Positions 1-8,711 of a stretch of DNA of 37,122 nt are shown here, one piece after another. Within the stretch, counting starts at the first letter, position 1. Every line of letters begins with the position of its first letter. The stretch comes from Bacteroidota bacterium. Its GTDB lineage: Bacteria; Bacteroidota; Bacteroidia; Chitinophagales; Chitinophagaceae. The stretch covers positions 1 to 37,122 of the forward strand of contig JABDFS010000008.1 of assembly GCA_013286425.1 (NCBI GenBank), read 5' to 3'. The position numbers and the translations under genes were made by a program. The notes under the pieces were generated by a model. That model was not told where the DNA came from. It saw only the letters and a list, made by a program, of their open reading frames with translations, and did no database searches.

Positions 1-1281
1 AGATGGATGCGTACCAATAAGATCGAGCATACGTAATAATTCAGCCTTGTGATTTTCCCTGCTTTTAAGGCTGGACCGATGCGGGCTTGGCACTTCAACC
101 CAAAGTAATAGACCCAGTTTATCCGCAAGATTATATACACGCGGGTCAACACCTGCAATATGAATACGCACCAGGTTGCATCCAAGTGCTTTCATTGCAA
201 GCATGTGCTGTTTTACCTGGTCGTAAGTGGATGTGGCCGGCTGGTATAAAATTCCATCAAGATAAATTGCTTTGTTATTGAGATAAACACAACTGCCATG
301 CGCTTCAATTTTACGTAAACCGAAATAAGATTCAATCTCGGCAGCGTAACCATTCACATCGGTTAGCTTTGCTACTAACCGGTAGAGGTGAGGGTTTTGC
401 GGTGACCATAATTCTGCCTCCTGCAATTCCAGTACCAGGCGTTGCTGTTTTTGCCCCGCTTCAAGCTGCAAAGGAAAATCAGATGCAGCAAGTGGTATAT
501 CATTTTCCTGTTTTCTATTATATATTTCAAGTCTTACAGTATATGCGCCGGAATCGTGTATACGTGTTGTAATATTAAACCGCACAAGATTATCTTCTAC
601 ATCAGATACAACACCAATGCGGCTTCTTAAACGATTGCGCTCTACCTGCTCCAGCCATACACTGCGTACTGCCCCTGAATATGTTTGATACCATATACCA
701 CCACGTTTATACACATTGGATTCCTGCTTGCCTCTTGGCAGATCGGCATCCATTGTATCTGTTATACGTACAGTGAGGCGGTTAACAGTTTGCAGTGTTT
801 GCTGGTTTAATTCATAGGAAAAAGAGGTGTATTCGCCCAGGTGTATTGCTTCACCTTCGATCGTTTTTAAAAGAACACCATTCAGCCAAACCTGTGTTTC
901 ATAGCCACAGGCGCCAAAGGTTAACTGCAGCATAGAAGGTGCACTATTTGATGTAAAAACAGGTAATGGAAAATCCCGTTCATACCACACTATCACTTTA
1001 TCGTGCCAGGTAGTTTCTTCCTTTATGCTTTTTGCTTTTGCTATATGATGTTCAATTGAGCCTGGCCAGTTTGCAGTATTTGTATAAGTATGGGTAAGAT
1101 ACCATTTTTCATTTAAACCTGCATCCTGTTCATCAAGTGAAAATTTCCACTCACCATCTAATAGTATTGGCGTATTGTGCCTTAATACAGCACGGGGTAA
1201 AGGATTTACAAATTCATCTTCTGCAAATAATTCTTCTTTGCTGTTGGACGTGCTGTAGTTTGTATGCGATGCTGAAGTCAT
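1..1281 (-). CDS. Glycoside hydrolase family 2 protein, 5' part only
   Basis: The gene starts at an ATG at 1279-1281 on the minus strand and stays open for 427 codons to the window edge, so its C-terminal part lies outside. The order fits GH2: an N-terminal jelly-roll sugar-binding domain (a stretch reading GACGYETQVWLNG near residue 140), an immunoglobulin-like middle domain, then the start of the TIM barrel (LGCNLVRIHIAGVDP, then LLLWVEVPSPH). The catalytic Asn-Glu expected just after the last visible residues (LIGTHPS) is off the edge. There is no signal peptide: the start is MTSASHTNYS, so the enzyme is probably cytoplasmic or the start is misplaced. Members include beta-galactosidases, beta-glucuronidases and beta-mannosidases; the visible part does not settle the substrate. 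It is divergent from the glycosyltransferase operon. Confidence 0.85.
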   Translation of the reverse strand, partial: MTSASHTNYSTSNSKEELFAEDEFVNPLPRAVLRHNTPILLDGEWKFSLDEQDAGLNEKWYLTHTYTNTANWPGSIEHHIAKAKSIKEETTWHDKVIVWYERDFPLPVFTSNSAPSMLQLTFGACGYETQVWLNGVLLKTIEGEAIHLGEYTSFSYELNQQTLQTVNRLTVRITDTMDADLPRGKQESNVYKRGGIWYQTYSGAVRSVWLEQVERNRLRSRIGVVSDVEDNLVRFNITTRIHDSGAYTVRLEIYNRKQENDIPLAASDFPLQLEAGQKQQRLVLELQEAELWSPQNPHLYRLVAKLTDVNGYAAEIESYFGLRKIEAHGSCVYLNNKAIYLDGILYQPATSTYDQVKQHMLAMKALGCNLVRIHIAGVDPRVYNLADKLGLLLWVEVPSPHRSSLKSRENHKAELLRMLDLIGTHPS

Positions 1282-1737
1282 ATTAATTGTATGTGAATGA
1301 TCTATCTATCAATAAACATACGACTTTCATTTTTATCAGTGTTTACTTTACTACGGATGAGAGCATTTCATACATGCTGCGTATAAAAGAAATTAAAGAA
1401 TTATAACCCTGGCTATAGCCGCTTATAGTATCTGTGAGAAAAAAATTGCTTTATAAAATTTTATTGTTGCTTTCAACAATAACTACGAGTTATATTAATT
1501 GCCAATTAACATTTCACAGAATAGTACATGAGTTATCTACTGTGTCAGATAAACCTGATTTATCATATGAGACGTATTAAAAAATAAACACAAATTGTTA
1601 TGAGGAAATTGGTACTCATGAAAAATGAAGCGATTAAAAAAAATGCAATGTCTGATTAAAACAACACCATTTTAGCGCTTTTTAACTGTGGCATTATTAT
1701 TTCTTTCAGATATCCATACGCTATACTTCAAAAGCCT
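1282..1737. other. Intergenic region between divergent genes
   Basis: This 456-base AT-rich spacer separates the divergent GH2 gene and the glycosyltransferase operon, so it must hold promoters for both. I see no open frame worth calling and no strong hairpin. The sequence TATACTTC at about 1721-1728 loosely resembles the Bacteroidota -7 element (TAnnTTTG), but it sits too close to the start codon to be convincing. Confidence 0.5.
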
Positions 1738-2868
1738 ATGACTATAATTTGTTTTTCACATTTGCGTTGGAATTTTGTTTATCAACGCCCCCAACACCTT
1801 CTTACAAGGTTCGCAAAAACGTATGTGGTTTATTATATAGAGGAACCATACTTTAATGAAGAGAATGATAGAAATGCAATAACTGTAACAGGAGAAAATA
1901 TTCATGTTGTTATACCACATATGAACCAGCATGATACCCGGGATATTCTTGTAAGACAGTCTGAATTATTAAAAGATCTGCTGCAGGAAGAGCACATTAG
2001 CAATTATATTTTTTGGTATTACTCGCCAATGATGTTTATGTTCAGCAAACAGTTTCATCCATCTTTAACTGTATATGATTGCATGGATGAATTATCTGCT
2101 TTTAAGTTTGCACCGCCACAATTAAAGGAAGCGGAGCGAGAACTTTTTGAGAGAGCTGATGTTGTATTTACAGGTGGTTTTAGTTTATTTAATGCAAAGA
2201 AAGAGTTGCATCATAATATTTATCCTTTTCCCAGCAGCATAGAAAAAGAACATTTCGCAAAGGCAAGAATAAATAATCAGCAACCAGCAGACCAGGAAAA
2301 TATTCCTTATCCCCGTTTAGGTTTTTTTGGTGTTTTGGATGAACGCTTTGATATAAAACTTATTCGTGAAGCAGCAGAAAGAAAACCAGACTGGAATTTT
2401 ATTTTCCTGGGACCTATTGTAAAAATTGATGTGCATGATTTACCGCACAATAAAAATATATATTACCTCGGGAGTAAATCGTATAGCGAATTGCCGGCTT
2501 ATATAAGCGGATGGGATGTTGCATTAATTCCTTTTGCTATTAATGAAGCAACAAAATATATCAGCCCTACAAAAACACCGGAATACCTGGCAGCAGGCAA
2601 ACCGGTTATTTCAACAGCTATAAAAGATGTTGTATGCCCTTATGGTGATGAGAACCTGGTAAGCATTATTCATTCTTCAGAAGAGTTTATCAATGCAGGC
2701 GAAAAAATACTTCAGCAGCATAATAACACAAAATGGCTTAAACAGGTAGATGAATTTCTTGCTGAAAATTCATGGGATAATACATTTAATGATATGAATT
2801 CAATCATTAAAAAAACATTACACAATAATAAAAATTATATACTCAAAAAAAAGGAAATCTATGTTTGA
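1738..2868 (+). CDS. Glycosyltransferase, GT4/GT-B-like
   Basis: This 376-residue protein begins MTIICFSHLRWNFVYQRPQH, the start typical of a Bacteroidota glycosyltransferase type that binds its acceptor near the N-terminus. The C-terminal half carries the nucleotide-sugar site of the GT-B fold: SPTKTPEYLAAGKPVIST, with the glutamate at about residue 281. No membrane segment or signal is visible, so it should act at the cytoplasmic face. It is the first gene of a three-gene operon; its stop codon overlaps the start of the UDP-galactopyranose mutase gene by 8 bases. By context I infer that it uses UDP-galactofuranose or extends a galactofuranose-containing glycan. The donor is not proven by the sequence. 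Confidence 0.82.
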   Translation: MTIICFSHLRWNFVYQRPQHLLTRFAKTYVVYYIEEPYFNEENDRNAITVTGENIHVVIPHMNQHDTRDILVRQSELLKDLLQEEHISNYIFWYYSPMMFMFSKQFHPSLTVYDCMDELSAFKFAPPQLKEAERELFERADVVFTGGFSLFNAKKELHHNIYPFPSSIEKEHFAKARINNQQPADQENIPYPRLGFFGVLDERFDIKLIREAAERKPDWNFIFLGPIVKIDVHDLPHNKNIYYLGSKSYSELPAYISGWDVALIPFAINEATKYISPTKTPEYLAAGKPVISTAIKDVVCPYGDENLVSIIHSSEEFINAGEKILQQHNNTKWLKQVDEFLAENSWDNTFNDMNSIIKKTLHNNKNYILKKKEIYV

Positions 2869-4042
2869 TTTTGTAATTGCAGGAGCTGGTTTTGCAGGAA
2901 GCGTATTGGCGGAGAGACTTGCATCACAGGCAAACAAAAAAGTTTTATTAATAGATAAAAGAAATCATATTGGCGGAAACACATTTGATTATTATAATTC
3001 CGATGGAATTTTAGTACATAAATACGGGCCGCATATTTTTCATACCAACTCCCGTAACGTGTTTGATTATTTAAGTATGTTTACTGAATGGAGGCCATAT
3101 GAACATCATGTACTGGCAAGTGTGGATGGGCAGCTTGTACCTATTCCTATCAATCAAAATACTGTGAATTGTTTGTATGGTTTGGATTTAACCAGCGAAG
3201 AAGTGTCTGCATTCTTTTCAGGAAAGTCAGAAAAAAAATACCCTGTTAAAACGTCTGAAGATGTAGTGATAAACGCAGTAGGAAAGGAATTGTATGAAAA
3301 GTTTTTTAAAGGATATACAAAAAAACAATGGGATCTGGATCCGTCTGAACTGGATGCATCTGTTACAGCAAGAGTGCCAACAAGAACAAACCGCGATAAC
3401 CGTTATTTTACCGATATATATCAAAGCATGCCTTTGCATGGTTATACCAAAATGTTTGAAAATATTTTAGCGCATCCAAACATTAAAGTGATGCTGAATA
3501 CATCATACGAAGAAATTAAAAATGTTATTCCGCATGTATCATTGATATTTACCGGAGCCATAGACAGTTATTTTGACTATTGTTATGGCAGGTTGCCTTA
3601 CCGGTCATTAGAGTTTAAATTTGAAACACATGATGCAGATTTTATTCAATCAACCGGAACGGTAAATTATCCCAACACACAGGCTTATACACGCATAACC
3701 GAATTCAAATATTTAACCGGTCAGAAGCATGCGAAAACATCTGTAGTGTATGAATATCCAAAGGCTGAAGGTGATCCGTATTATCCAATACCAAGGCCCG
3801 AAAATAATAAAATGTATAAAAAATACGAGACACTTGCCGAAACTGTGCCACATGTATATTTTACGGGCAGGCTCGGTACATACAAGTATTATAATATGGA
3901 CCAGGTAGTAGGGCAGTCCCTAACCTTATTTAAAAGAATCATGCAACAGGAGGCCGCAACAGAACATAAGATAGCGGGCGCTGGTATAGAAGCCAAACTT
4001 GTTAATTTAAAGTATAATCCGAATGGTTCAACAACAGAATAA
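2861..4042 (+). CDS. glf: UDP-galactopyranose mutase
   Basis: This is a flavoenzyme that interconverts UDP-galactopyranose and UDP-galactofuranose, the precursor of galactofuranose in surface glycans. The 393-residue length matches the family. The N-terminus has the FAD dinucleotide motif (VIAGAGFAGSVLAERL, residues 5-20), followed by GGNTFDY and KYGPHIFHT, which are signature segments. The middle has YTKKQWDLDPSELD and VPTRTNRDNRYFTD, which carry substrate-binding arginine and tyrosine residues. The C-terminal FAD-contacting segment reads YYNMDQVVGQSL. An A/G-rich AAGGAAAT just before the ATG at 2861 supports the start. The gene overlaps both neighbours (8 bases upstream, 20 downstream), a sign of translational coupling. 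Confidence 0.95.
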   Translation: MFDFVIAGAGFAGSVLAERLASQANKKVLLIDKRNHIGGNTFDYYNSDGILVHKYGPHIFHTNSRNVFDYLSMFTEWRPYEHHVLASVDGQLVPIPINQNTVNCLYGLDLTSEEVSAFFSGKSEKKYPVKTSEDVVINAVGKELYEKFFKGYTKKQWDLDPSELDASVTARVPTRTNRDNRYFTDIYQSMPLHGYTKMFENILAHPNIKVMLNTSYEEIKNVIPHVSLIFTGAIDSYFDYCYGRLPYRSLEFKFETHDADFIQSTGTVNYPNTQAYTRITEFKYLTGQKHAKTSVVYEYPKAEGDPYYPIPRPENNKMYKKYETLAETVPHVYFTGRLGTYKYYNMDQVVGQSLTLFKRIMQQEAATEHKIAGAGIEAKLVNLKYNPNGSTTE

Positions 4043-5195
4043 TCCTTTTAATACTTTCTGGATGGCGGGTTTTGAATGCACGGATAAACTAAATGCATTT
4101 GGAAACCGGGTTGACTTTTTACAAACAACCGGTCATCTTGACCTGATTGACGAAGACTATAAACGGCTGCACGATTTTAATATTGCAACCGTTCGTGAAG
4201 GCATAAGATGGAGCCAGGTTGAGAGGCGACCATATGTGTACGATTGGTCAGCCGTAGCCACAATGATAAAAGCAGGAAAAAGCAATAACATTCAGCAGGT
4301 ATGGGATCTTTGCCATTTTGGTTTTCCTGATGATCTTACGCCCCTTCACCCCATGTTTGCACGAAGGTTTGCAGCTTTATGCAAATCGTTTGTACGCTTT
4401 TACAGATGTTTAAGTCCGAAGGATACTTTAATTATTATACCGATAAATGAAGTAGGTTTCATTTCGTGGCTTGGCGGTGAAGTTTGCGGTACAACGCCTT
4501 ATTGCAAAGGCTATGGATGGGAAGTAAAATATAATTTAATGCGTGCTTACATTGAAGGCATTGAGGCCATAAAAGAAACAGATGCATCGGTACGCATTCT
4601 TACTTCAGAACCACTAACAAATATAGTCGCTCAGTTTTATGCCACGCCTGAACAAAAAGCCGATGCTATTCTTAAGCATGAATACCAGTTCCAGGTTACA
4701 GATATTTTATGTGGGCGAATGTGCCCTGAATTAAGGGGAAAGCCTGAATACATCGATATGATCGGATTAAATTATTACTACAATAACCAATGGGTATGTG
4801 ATACGCTTGAAAGCCTGATCTGGAAAAATGATCCACTTGACGAAAGATGGAAACCATTGAATAATTTAATTACCGAAGTTTATCATCGGTATCACAAATC
4901 AATTGTTATAACAGAAACAAGTCACCCGGAAGAAGACAGGGCTTTATGGATTAATATGATAGCCGAAGAATGTGCGTCTGTTTTAACGAATAACATTCCT
5001 TTGTTTGGTGTGTGTATTTATCCAATAATTGACAGGCCGGATTGGGATGATCTGATCACATGGCATCATTCAGGACTCTGGGATATAGCTGTTGAAAAGA
5101 AAAGCCTTGAAAGAATTTTATACCACCCAATGGCAGAAGCATTGAAAAGTGCTCAAAAAGCAATTAAAGGTATTTTAATACCTGAATCTATATGA
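4023..5195 (+). CDS. GH1-like family glycosidase (clan GH-A)
   Basis: This 390-residue protein looks like a clan GH-A TIM-barrel hydrolase. It has a strand-4-type Asn-Glu (PINEVGF, N142-E143) as likely acid/base, LNYYYNNQW near 249-257, and VITETSH with E298 as likely nucleophile, about the expected distance apart. The start (TFWMAGFECTD) and the VREGIRWSQVE segment resemble the beta-glucosidase-like proteins found beside UDP-galactopyranose mutase genes in Bacteroidota. There is no signal peptide, so it is probably cytoplasmic. It overlaps the mutase gene by 20 bases and is the last intact gene of the operon. It may act on the glycan built by the operon or on its lipid-linked intermediates; the substrate is unknown. 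Confidence 0.75.
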   Translation: MVQQQNNPFNTFWMAGFECTDKLNAFGNRVDFLQTTGHLDLIDEDYKRLHDFNIATVREGIRWSQVERRPYVYDWSAVATMIKAGKSNNIQQVWDLCHFGFPDDLTPLHPMFARRFAALCKSFVRFYRCLSPKDTLIIIPINEVGFISWLGGEVCGTTPYCKGYGWEVKYNLMRAYIEGIEAIKETDASVRILTSEPLTNIVAQFYATPEQKADAILKHEYQFQVTDILCGRMCPELRGKPEYIDMIGLNYYYNNQWVCDTLESLIWKNDPLDERWKPLNNLITEVYHRYHKSIVITETSHPEEDRALWINMIAEECASVLTNNIPLFGVCIYPIIDRPDWDDLITWHHSGLWDIAVEKKSLERILYHPMAEALKSAQKAIKGILIPESI

Positions 5196-5294
5196 AATAC
5201 AATATTGCCCGGAACAAATCTGAAAAGAGTTGGGATTGTCCTGGTCTGGTTCACGTTTTGATTTAAGCTTTGACAACAACTTAATAGAATAGAC

Positions 5295-5581
5295 ATGGCT
5301 GAGTTTTTATCCAATTCTTCTCTAACCTTTATCACCTGGATTACAGCGGGCGTGTTAACAGCAACGTCAATGATGCCGCATGTATTCAAAACTTAAAAAC
5401 AAAAAAGGCAGAAAATGTATCCCTGCTCATGCTGATTATTTTGATCATCGGTATTATACTTTGAATAGTGTATGGAATTTTAAAAACAGATATCCCCATC
5501 ATTTGTACCAATGGTTTTTCATTACTTGTCAATCTCAATATGCTTTTCCTGCAAGAGAAATTCGGAGAAAATAAAAAATGA
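5295..5581 (+). pseudogene. SemiSWEET (MtN3/PQ-loop) sugar transporter, degraded
   Basis: From ATG 5295 one frame reads MAEFLSNSSLTFITWITAGV, then LTATSMMPHVFKT, and stops at a TAA. Shifting frame at about 5386-5400, the next segment reads KKAENVSLLMLIILIIGIIL, a TGA, then IVYGILKTDIPIICTNGFSL and VNLNMLFLQEKFGENKK, ending at TGA 5579-5581. Together these make a three-helix protein of about 94 residues, the size of bacterial SemiSWEETs. The TGA sits where the family has a tryptophan (L-W-x-x-YG), so a TGG-to-TGA change plus one frameshift would explain the damage. It follows the glycosidase operon by 99 bases and was perhaps once its sugar transporter. Sequencing error is an alternative, but two independent lesions make that less likely. 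Confidence 0.8.
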
Positions 5582-5878
5582 AGGGCTAAGTTAATCAGCC
5601 GGGCGCCATTTCTTATTTTCTTAACCTGTTGCAAAACTTTTTCGGTTGCCTGCATGTGAACCCCTGCAGCCAACCACATGCTATCAATCGGCAGAGCACC
5701 AACATAAACTTTAAAAGATATAGAAAAAAATACAGAAGAAATGGTCATTAAAAATAAATAGACTTAAACAGGGTGAACACTAACTGAACCTAATTAACAC
5801 AGGTATGCATCACTTACACACATTTCTTCATTCCTTAAAAAAGAACCTTGCAATGTAATCTAAGCCAAGGATTGGAGT
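5582..5878. other. Intergenic remnant DNA
   Basis: About 300 bases hold no gene I can defend. The minus strand has an open stretch from 5748 downwards (starting MTISSVFFSISFKVYVGALP, then a charged helical part). It has some protein-like character but runs on antisense to the SemiSWEET pseudogene, so at most its first 50 residues could be a gene remnant. Confidence 0.4.
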
Positions 5879-6007
5879 TTACAACAACTTTTGGTATACT
5901 TTTAATATAAGGCTTACAGCTAAATACAAAACTATTGCTTTGGCCAGGCTAAATGAAGGTGGCGGGGTTTCAGGCGGTGTTGCCGCTGATATCTTCTTTA
6001 TATTCAT
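5879..6007 (-). CDS. Small proline-rich single-pass membrane peptide (42 aa)
   Basis: This short frame reads MNIKKISAATPPETPPPSFS, then LAKAIVLYLAVSLILKVYQK-LL and a TAA stop. It has a basic N-terminus, a proline-rich stretch (residues 11-17) and one hydrophobic helix (about residues 21-37) ending in a basic tail. This is sensible composition for a small membrane protein, and the AT-rich upstream DNA suits a Bacteroidota start. It lies 171 bases beyond the 3' end of the histidine kinase gene on the same strand. I do not recognise a family. It could be a chance frame, but the ordered domain pattern argues otherwise. Confidence 0.5.
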   Translation of the reverse strand: MNIKKISAATPPETPPPSFSLAKAIVLYLAVSLILKVYQKLL

Positions 6008-6114
6008 AGTAGTTACTAATTTATTAGAATTTTTTTTAGAACACTGAAATTTATAAACAGGAACATCTGATTGTTTTCCTGTATTAAAATCGAAACACGT
6101 TTCGTAAAGCGTAT

Positions 6115-6188
6115 AAGCCGGTAATTGTTCCGCGGAAGGTGACGGAGATTAAGTCAATGGAAGAGAATACTCTAAACCTTACCGGCTT
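6115..6188. repeat. 10-bp inverted repeat at the 3' end of the kinase gene
   Basis: AAGCCGGTAA at 6115-6124 and its exact complement TTACCGGCTT at 6179-6188 are separated by 54 bases. The right arm overlaps the last codons and stop of the histidine kinase gene. In RNA the arms could pair as a 3'-end structure. There is no T-run after it, so it is not a classical terminator. Confidence 0.45.
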
Positions 6189-7780
6189 TTTGGTAAAAAA
6201 ATGTTGAATGTGGCGCCATTGTTCAAACCTGATCTTGCAGTAAGATTTCCATTGTGATTAATTGCGATCTTTTTGCATATAGCTAACCCGATTCCTGTGC
6301 CTTCATATTCTACTGTACTATTCAGGCGTTGAAAAATGTCAAATATAATGTCAGCGTTTTCCTGGTTGAAACCTATACCATAATCTGAAACCTGGATAAG
6401 ATAGTATTCCAATGATTGGTTTAGATCTTTATACTTCGAAAGCGCTTCCTTTGATAAAGTTTTACCTGTTATTTCAATTACAGGTGCAGTATCCTTTTTG
6501 CTGAACTTTAATGCATTTGAAACCAAATTGCCAAACAATTGATTCATTTGAAGGGGGATCGCTGCAAGAACGGGTAAGTTTTTGCTTTGTATAACCGCCT
6601 GTTTTTCTTCAATTAATAATTCAAAATCGTTTTTTATATTTTCTACAATATCTGCAAGGTTAACCTGTTTAAACTGTTCTCTTTCCCGGGATAATTGAGA
6701 AAAAGACAACACATCCCGTATTAAGGCCAGCATTTTATGAGAGGCGGCTGCTATTTTTTTAATATAAGTAGCCGAACGTTCATCTACTGCTACTAAATTT
6801 TTTTCCAGCATTTGTGTATACGTGAAAACTTTTCTTACAGGCTCCTGCAAGTCATGCGAAGCTATGTAAGCAAATTGCTGCAGTTCTTTATTATTTTGTT
6901 GTAACCGCTGGTTTACTTCTGCTAATTCCCGTGTTCTTTCCGCTACTTCAGACTCAATATTATGCCTGTTTGTTACCTGCTTTGTTACATCTATGGCTAC
7001 CGCTATAATACCAGAAATACTATTGTCAACTTCACGAATGGGCTCATAAGAGAAATTTACAAACACATTTTCCCTTTTACCATTGCGTGGCAATACCACA
7101 GGCAGCTCATTTGCTGTAAACGAATCACCGGTTATAAAAACATTTGACAGTAATTCTTCATAACCCTGGTTTTTTGCCTCCGGAAGTGCTTCAAAAACCG
7201 GTTTGCCAATTATATCATCACTGCCCCTTCCCCAAAACTCAAACATTTTTTCATTGGCAATTTCAATTATAAATTCTGCCCCTCTGAATATGCACATGGC
7301 TACAGGAGCCTGCAGTATTATATTACGAAGTGCATGTTCATTGTCTTCAATCTTTTTTTGCGCCCTTACCCGTTCGGTGTTCTCCACTACCCATATTGCT
7401 ACTTTTTGAGTTGTTCCATCCTCACCTTTTATCGGGTCGTACACAAAAGTTACGTTTATGTAATCCGGTTTTCCATCGCGAATAAGCATCAATTCTACTT
7501 CATCGGCAGTGAATTTAACACCTTTATCCACCACATCCTGCAATGCTGTTTCGTAATACGGAGCAGCTTCAGCAAAAGTATCCCAGTAGTAGCTGCCCAG
7601 GATCGTTTTATAAGGCTTACCCGCAACCTGAACAAAGCGTTCATTTAAAATTTCTGCAACTAATGTTATTGCATTAATAATGCAAATACCGATCGGAGCC
7701 TGTTCAACCAATTTCTGAAAGCGGCTGTTGCCATGATCTATTTCTTTTTGTTCTTCATTCAATGAAATTTCGTCCGGCAT
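6179..7780 (-). CDS. PAS/PAS sensor histidine kinase, soluble
   Basis: The 533-residue protein has two PAS folds (about residues 20-140 and 148-268), a short coiled coil (272-300), a HisKA dimerisation domain and a HATPase domain. The phospho-accepting His is H309 in FAYIASHDLQEP. The ATP site shows the N box (LFGNLVSNALKFS, 415-427), the G1 box (VSDYGIGF, 464-471), the F box (IFDIFQRL) and the G2 box (GTGIGLA). No transmembrane segment is present, so it senses a cytoplasmic signal, probably a small ligand, redox state or light through the PAS domains. It lies 40 bases downstream of a lone receiver-domain gene on the same strand, which is its likely partner. The cues and outputs cannot be read from the sequence. 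Confidence 0.9.
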   Translation of the reverse strand: MPDEISLNEEQKEIDHGNSRFQKLVEQAPIGICIINAITLVAEILNERFVQVAGKPYKTILGSYYWDTFAEAAPYYETALQDVVDKGVKFTADEVELMLIRDGKPDYINVTFVYDPIKGEDGTTQKVAIWVVENTERVRAQKKIEDNEHALRNIILQAPVAMCIFRGAEFIIEIANEKMFEFWGRGSDDIIGKPVFEALPEAKNQGYEELLSNVFITGDSFTANELPVVLPRNGKRENVFVNFSYEPIREVDNSISGIIAVAIDVTKQVTNRHNIESEVAERTRELAEVNQRLQQNNKELQQFAYIASHDLQEPVRKVFTYTQMLEKNLVAVDERSATYIKKIAAASHKMLALIRDVLSFSQLSREREQFKQVNLADIVENIKNDFELLIEEKQAVIQSKNLPVLAAIPLQMNQLFGNLVSNALKFSKKDTAPVIEITGKTLSKEALSKYKDLNQSLEYYLIQVSDYGIGFNQENADIIFDIFQRLNSTVEYEGTGIGLAICKKIAINHNGNLTARSGLNNGATFNIFLPKSR

Positions 7781-7820
7781 CTTAATTTAATTAGTAAGTA
7801 TACTTAAAAAATTGTGCCCG

Positions 7821-8207
7821 TTATTTATACAAAATTCTTTGAAGTACCAGTTCCAGTTCAGAAAAGTTTTCAGGTTTTGAAATGAAGTCTATAGCCCCGG
7901 TTTGTTTTGCCTGTTCAATTGCTTCCGGTGCAGATGTAGTTGAGTACATAATAACGGGTATATCTTTCAGACCATCCTGTTTTTTCAGTTCAGAGAGAAA
8001 CTGAAATCCATTCATTAATGGCATATTTATATCAAGGAAAATAAGTTCCGGTGTTACGGCTTTTTGCCGCAGCAATTGCAGTGCTTTAAGACCATTTTCA
8101 GCAGTTTTCAGATCTACATCAGAAGAAATATTTTCAAGCGCAGCCATGAAAATCTCATGGTCATCCACATCATCATCAACCAATAACAGCGATTTATACA
8201 GAAGCAT
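7821..8207 (-). CDS. CheY-like single-domain response regulator
   Basis: The 128-residue protein is a receiver domain only. It shows the acidic pocket (LLVDDDVDD, D11-D13), the phospho-acceptor D59 in LIFLDINMP, the switch residue S89 (VIMYSTTS) and the conserved lysine K111 (ISKPENF). There is no DNA-binding output domain, so it signals by protein contact or acts in a phosphorelay. It is the first gene of a two-gene unit with the PAS kinase downstream. The extra acidic residues in the first loop and the loop before helix 2 are typical of the receivers that sit beside soluble PAS kinases in Bacteroidota. Confidence 0.92.
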   Translation of the reverse strand: MLLYKSLLLVDDDVDDHEIFMAALENISSDVDLKTAENGLKALQLLRQKAVTPELIFLDINMPLMNGFQFLSELKKQDGLKDIPVIMYSTTSAPEAIEQAKQTGAIDFISKPENFSELELVLQRILYK

Positions 8208-8247
8208 TAAACGAAAATATATAAATTGTTTTTTGCTTAATAACGAT

Positions 8248-8361
8248 TTAACTTAATAAGCGTGTAACAGTTTTGTCTTTTTGAATAATAATTCTATGAA
8301 GTTGTGATAATAATACCTGCCGCTCTTCCGGTTGGGTTAATATAAATTCTGAAATTGACAT
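8248..8361 (-). pseudogene. N-terminal stub of a DUF1801-like protein
   Basis: A 37-codon frame reads MSISEFILTQPEERQVLLSQ, then LHRIIIQKDKTVTRLLS and stops. This looks like the beginning of a DUF1801-type protein, in which a helical start of the form EF-x-x-QP-x-ER leads into KDKTV before the conserved core. The core is missing, so I read it as a truncated remnant upstream of the response regulator gene. The assignment rests on recall of the family pattern, not on a search. Confidence 0.4.
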
Positions 8362-8672
8362 ACTTCGATATTTTTAAAATTTCCACCGGCTAACTTTTAA
8401 GCCTTGCTGCTGTACCAGCATTTGTAATGCCCAAACCAGAGTTGAAGCCTGACATTATATGGATGATGAAGATATGAACCAAAGCTTTAAAGATTATTCG
8501 CAATCAGATGAAATTACAAATCCCGATGCAATGTGTTTGAAACCCCGGCTACAATCATTGTGATGCATTTACTCATTTTAAAAATGATAACTATGAGTTG
8601 GGATTACTACTGCCGGTACTTGCTTATGATAAATTGGTGGTAAATAAACCTTTTCAACAGTGATTGATATTT
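8362..8672. other. Intergenic DNA with possible degraded coding fragments
   Basis: On the plus strand a 34-codon frame at 8459-8563 (MDDEDMNQSFKDYSQSDEIT) is followed in another frame by CDAFTHFKNDNYELGLLLPV and a further short stretch, ending just before a strong terminator hairpin. A terminator needs a transcript, so this stretch was probably once a gene that has decayed by frameshift. I cannot name it. Confidence 0.35.
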
Positions 8673-8705
8673 AAGACCACAATATTGTGGTCTTTTTTTA
8701 TTTTG
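8673..8705 (+). terminator. Rho-independent terminator
   Basis: AAGACCAC-AATATT-GTGGTCTT at 8673-8694 is a perfect 22-base palindrome followed by TTTTTTATTTT. It ends any plus-strand transcript coming from the remnant region upstream. It lies before, not inside, the next gene, which rules out the TTG start at 8664 for that gene. Confidence 0.85.
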
Positions 8706-8711
8706 CAGGCA

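Noticed and set aside
1700-1737. Bacteroidota-type promoter before the glycosyltransferase gene
   Set aside because: Only a partial -7-like match very close to the ATG and no convincing -33 element.
5386-5748. Minus-strand 120-codon frame
   Set aside because: More than half is antisense to the SemiSWEET pseudogene; only the first 50 residues look protein-like, too little to call.
8664-8711. Upstream extension of the small membrane protein gene from a TTG at 8664
   Set aside because: The extension would translate through a perfect terminator palindrome and its T-run; the ATG at 8712 gives a normal four-helix protein.
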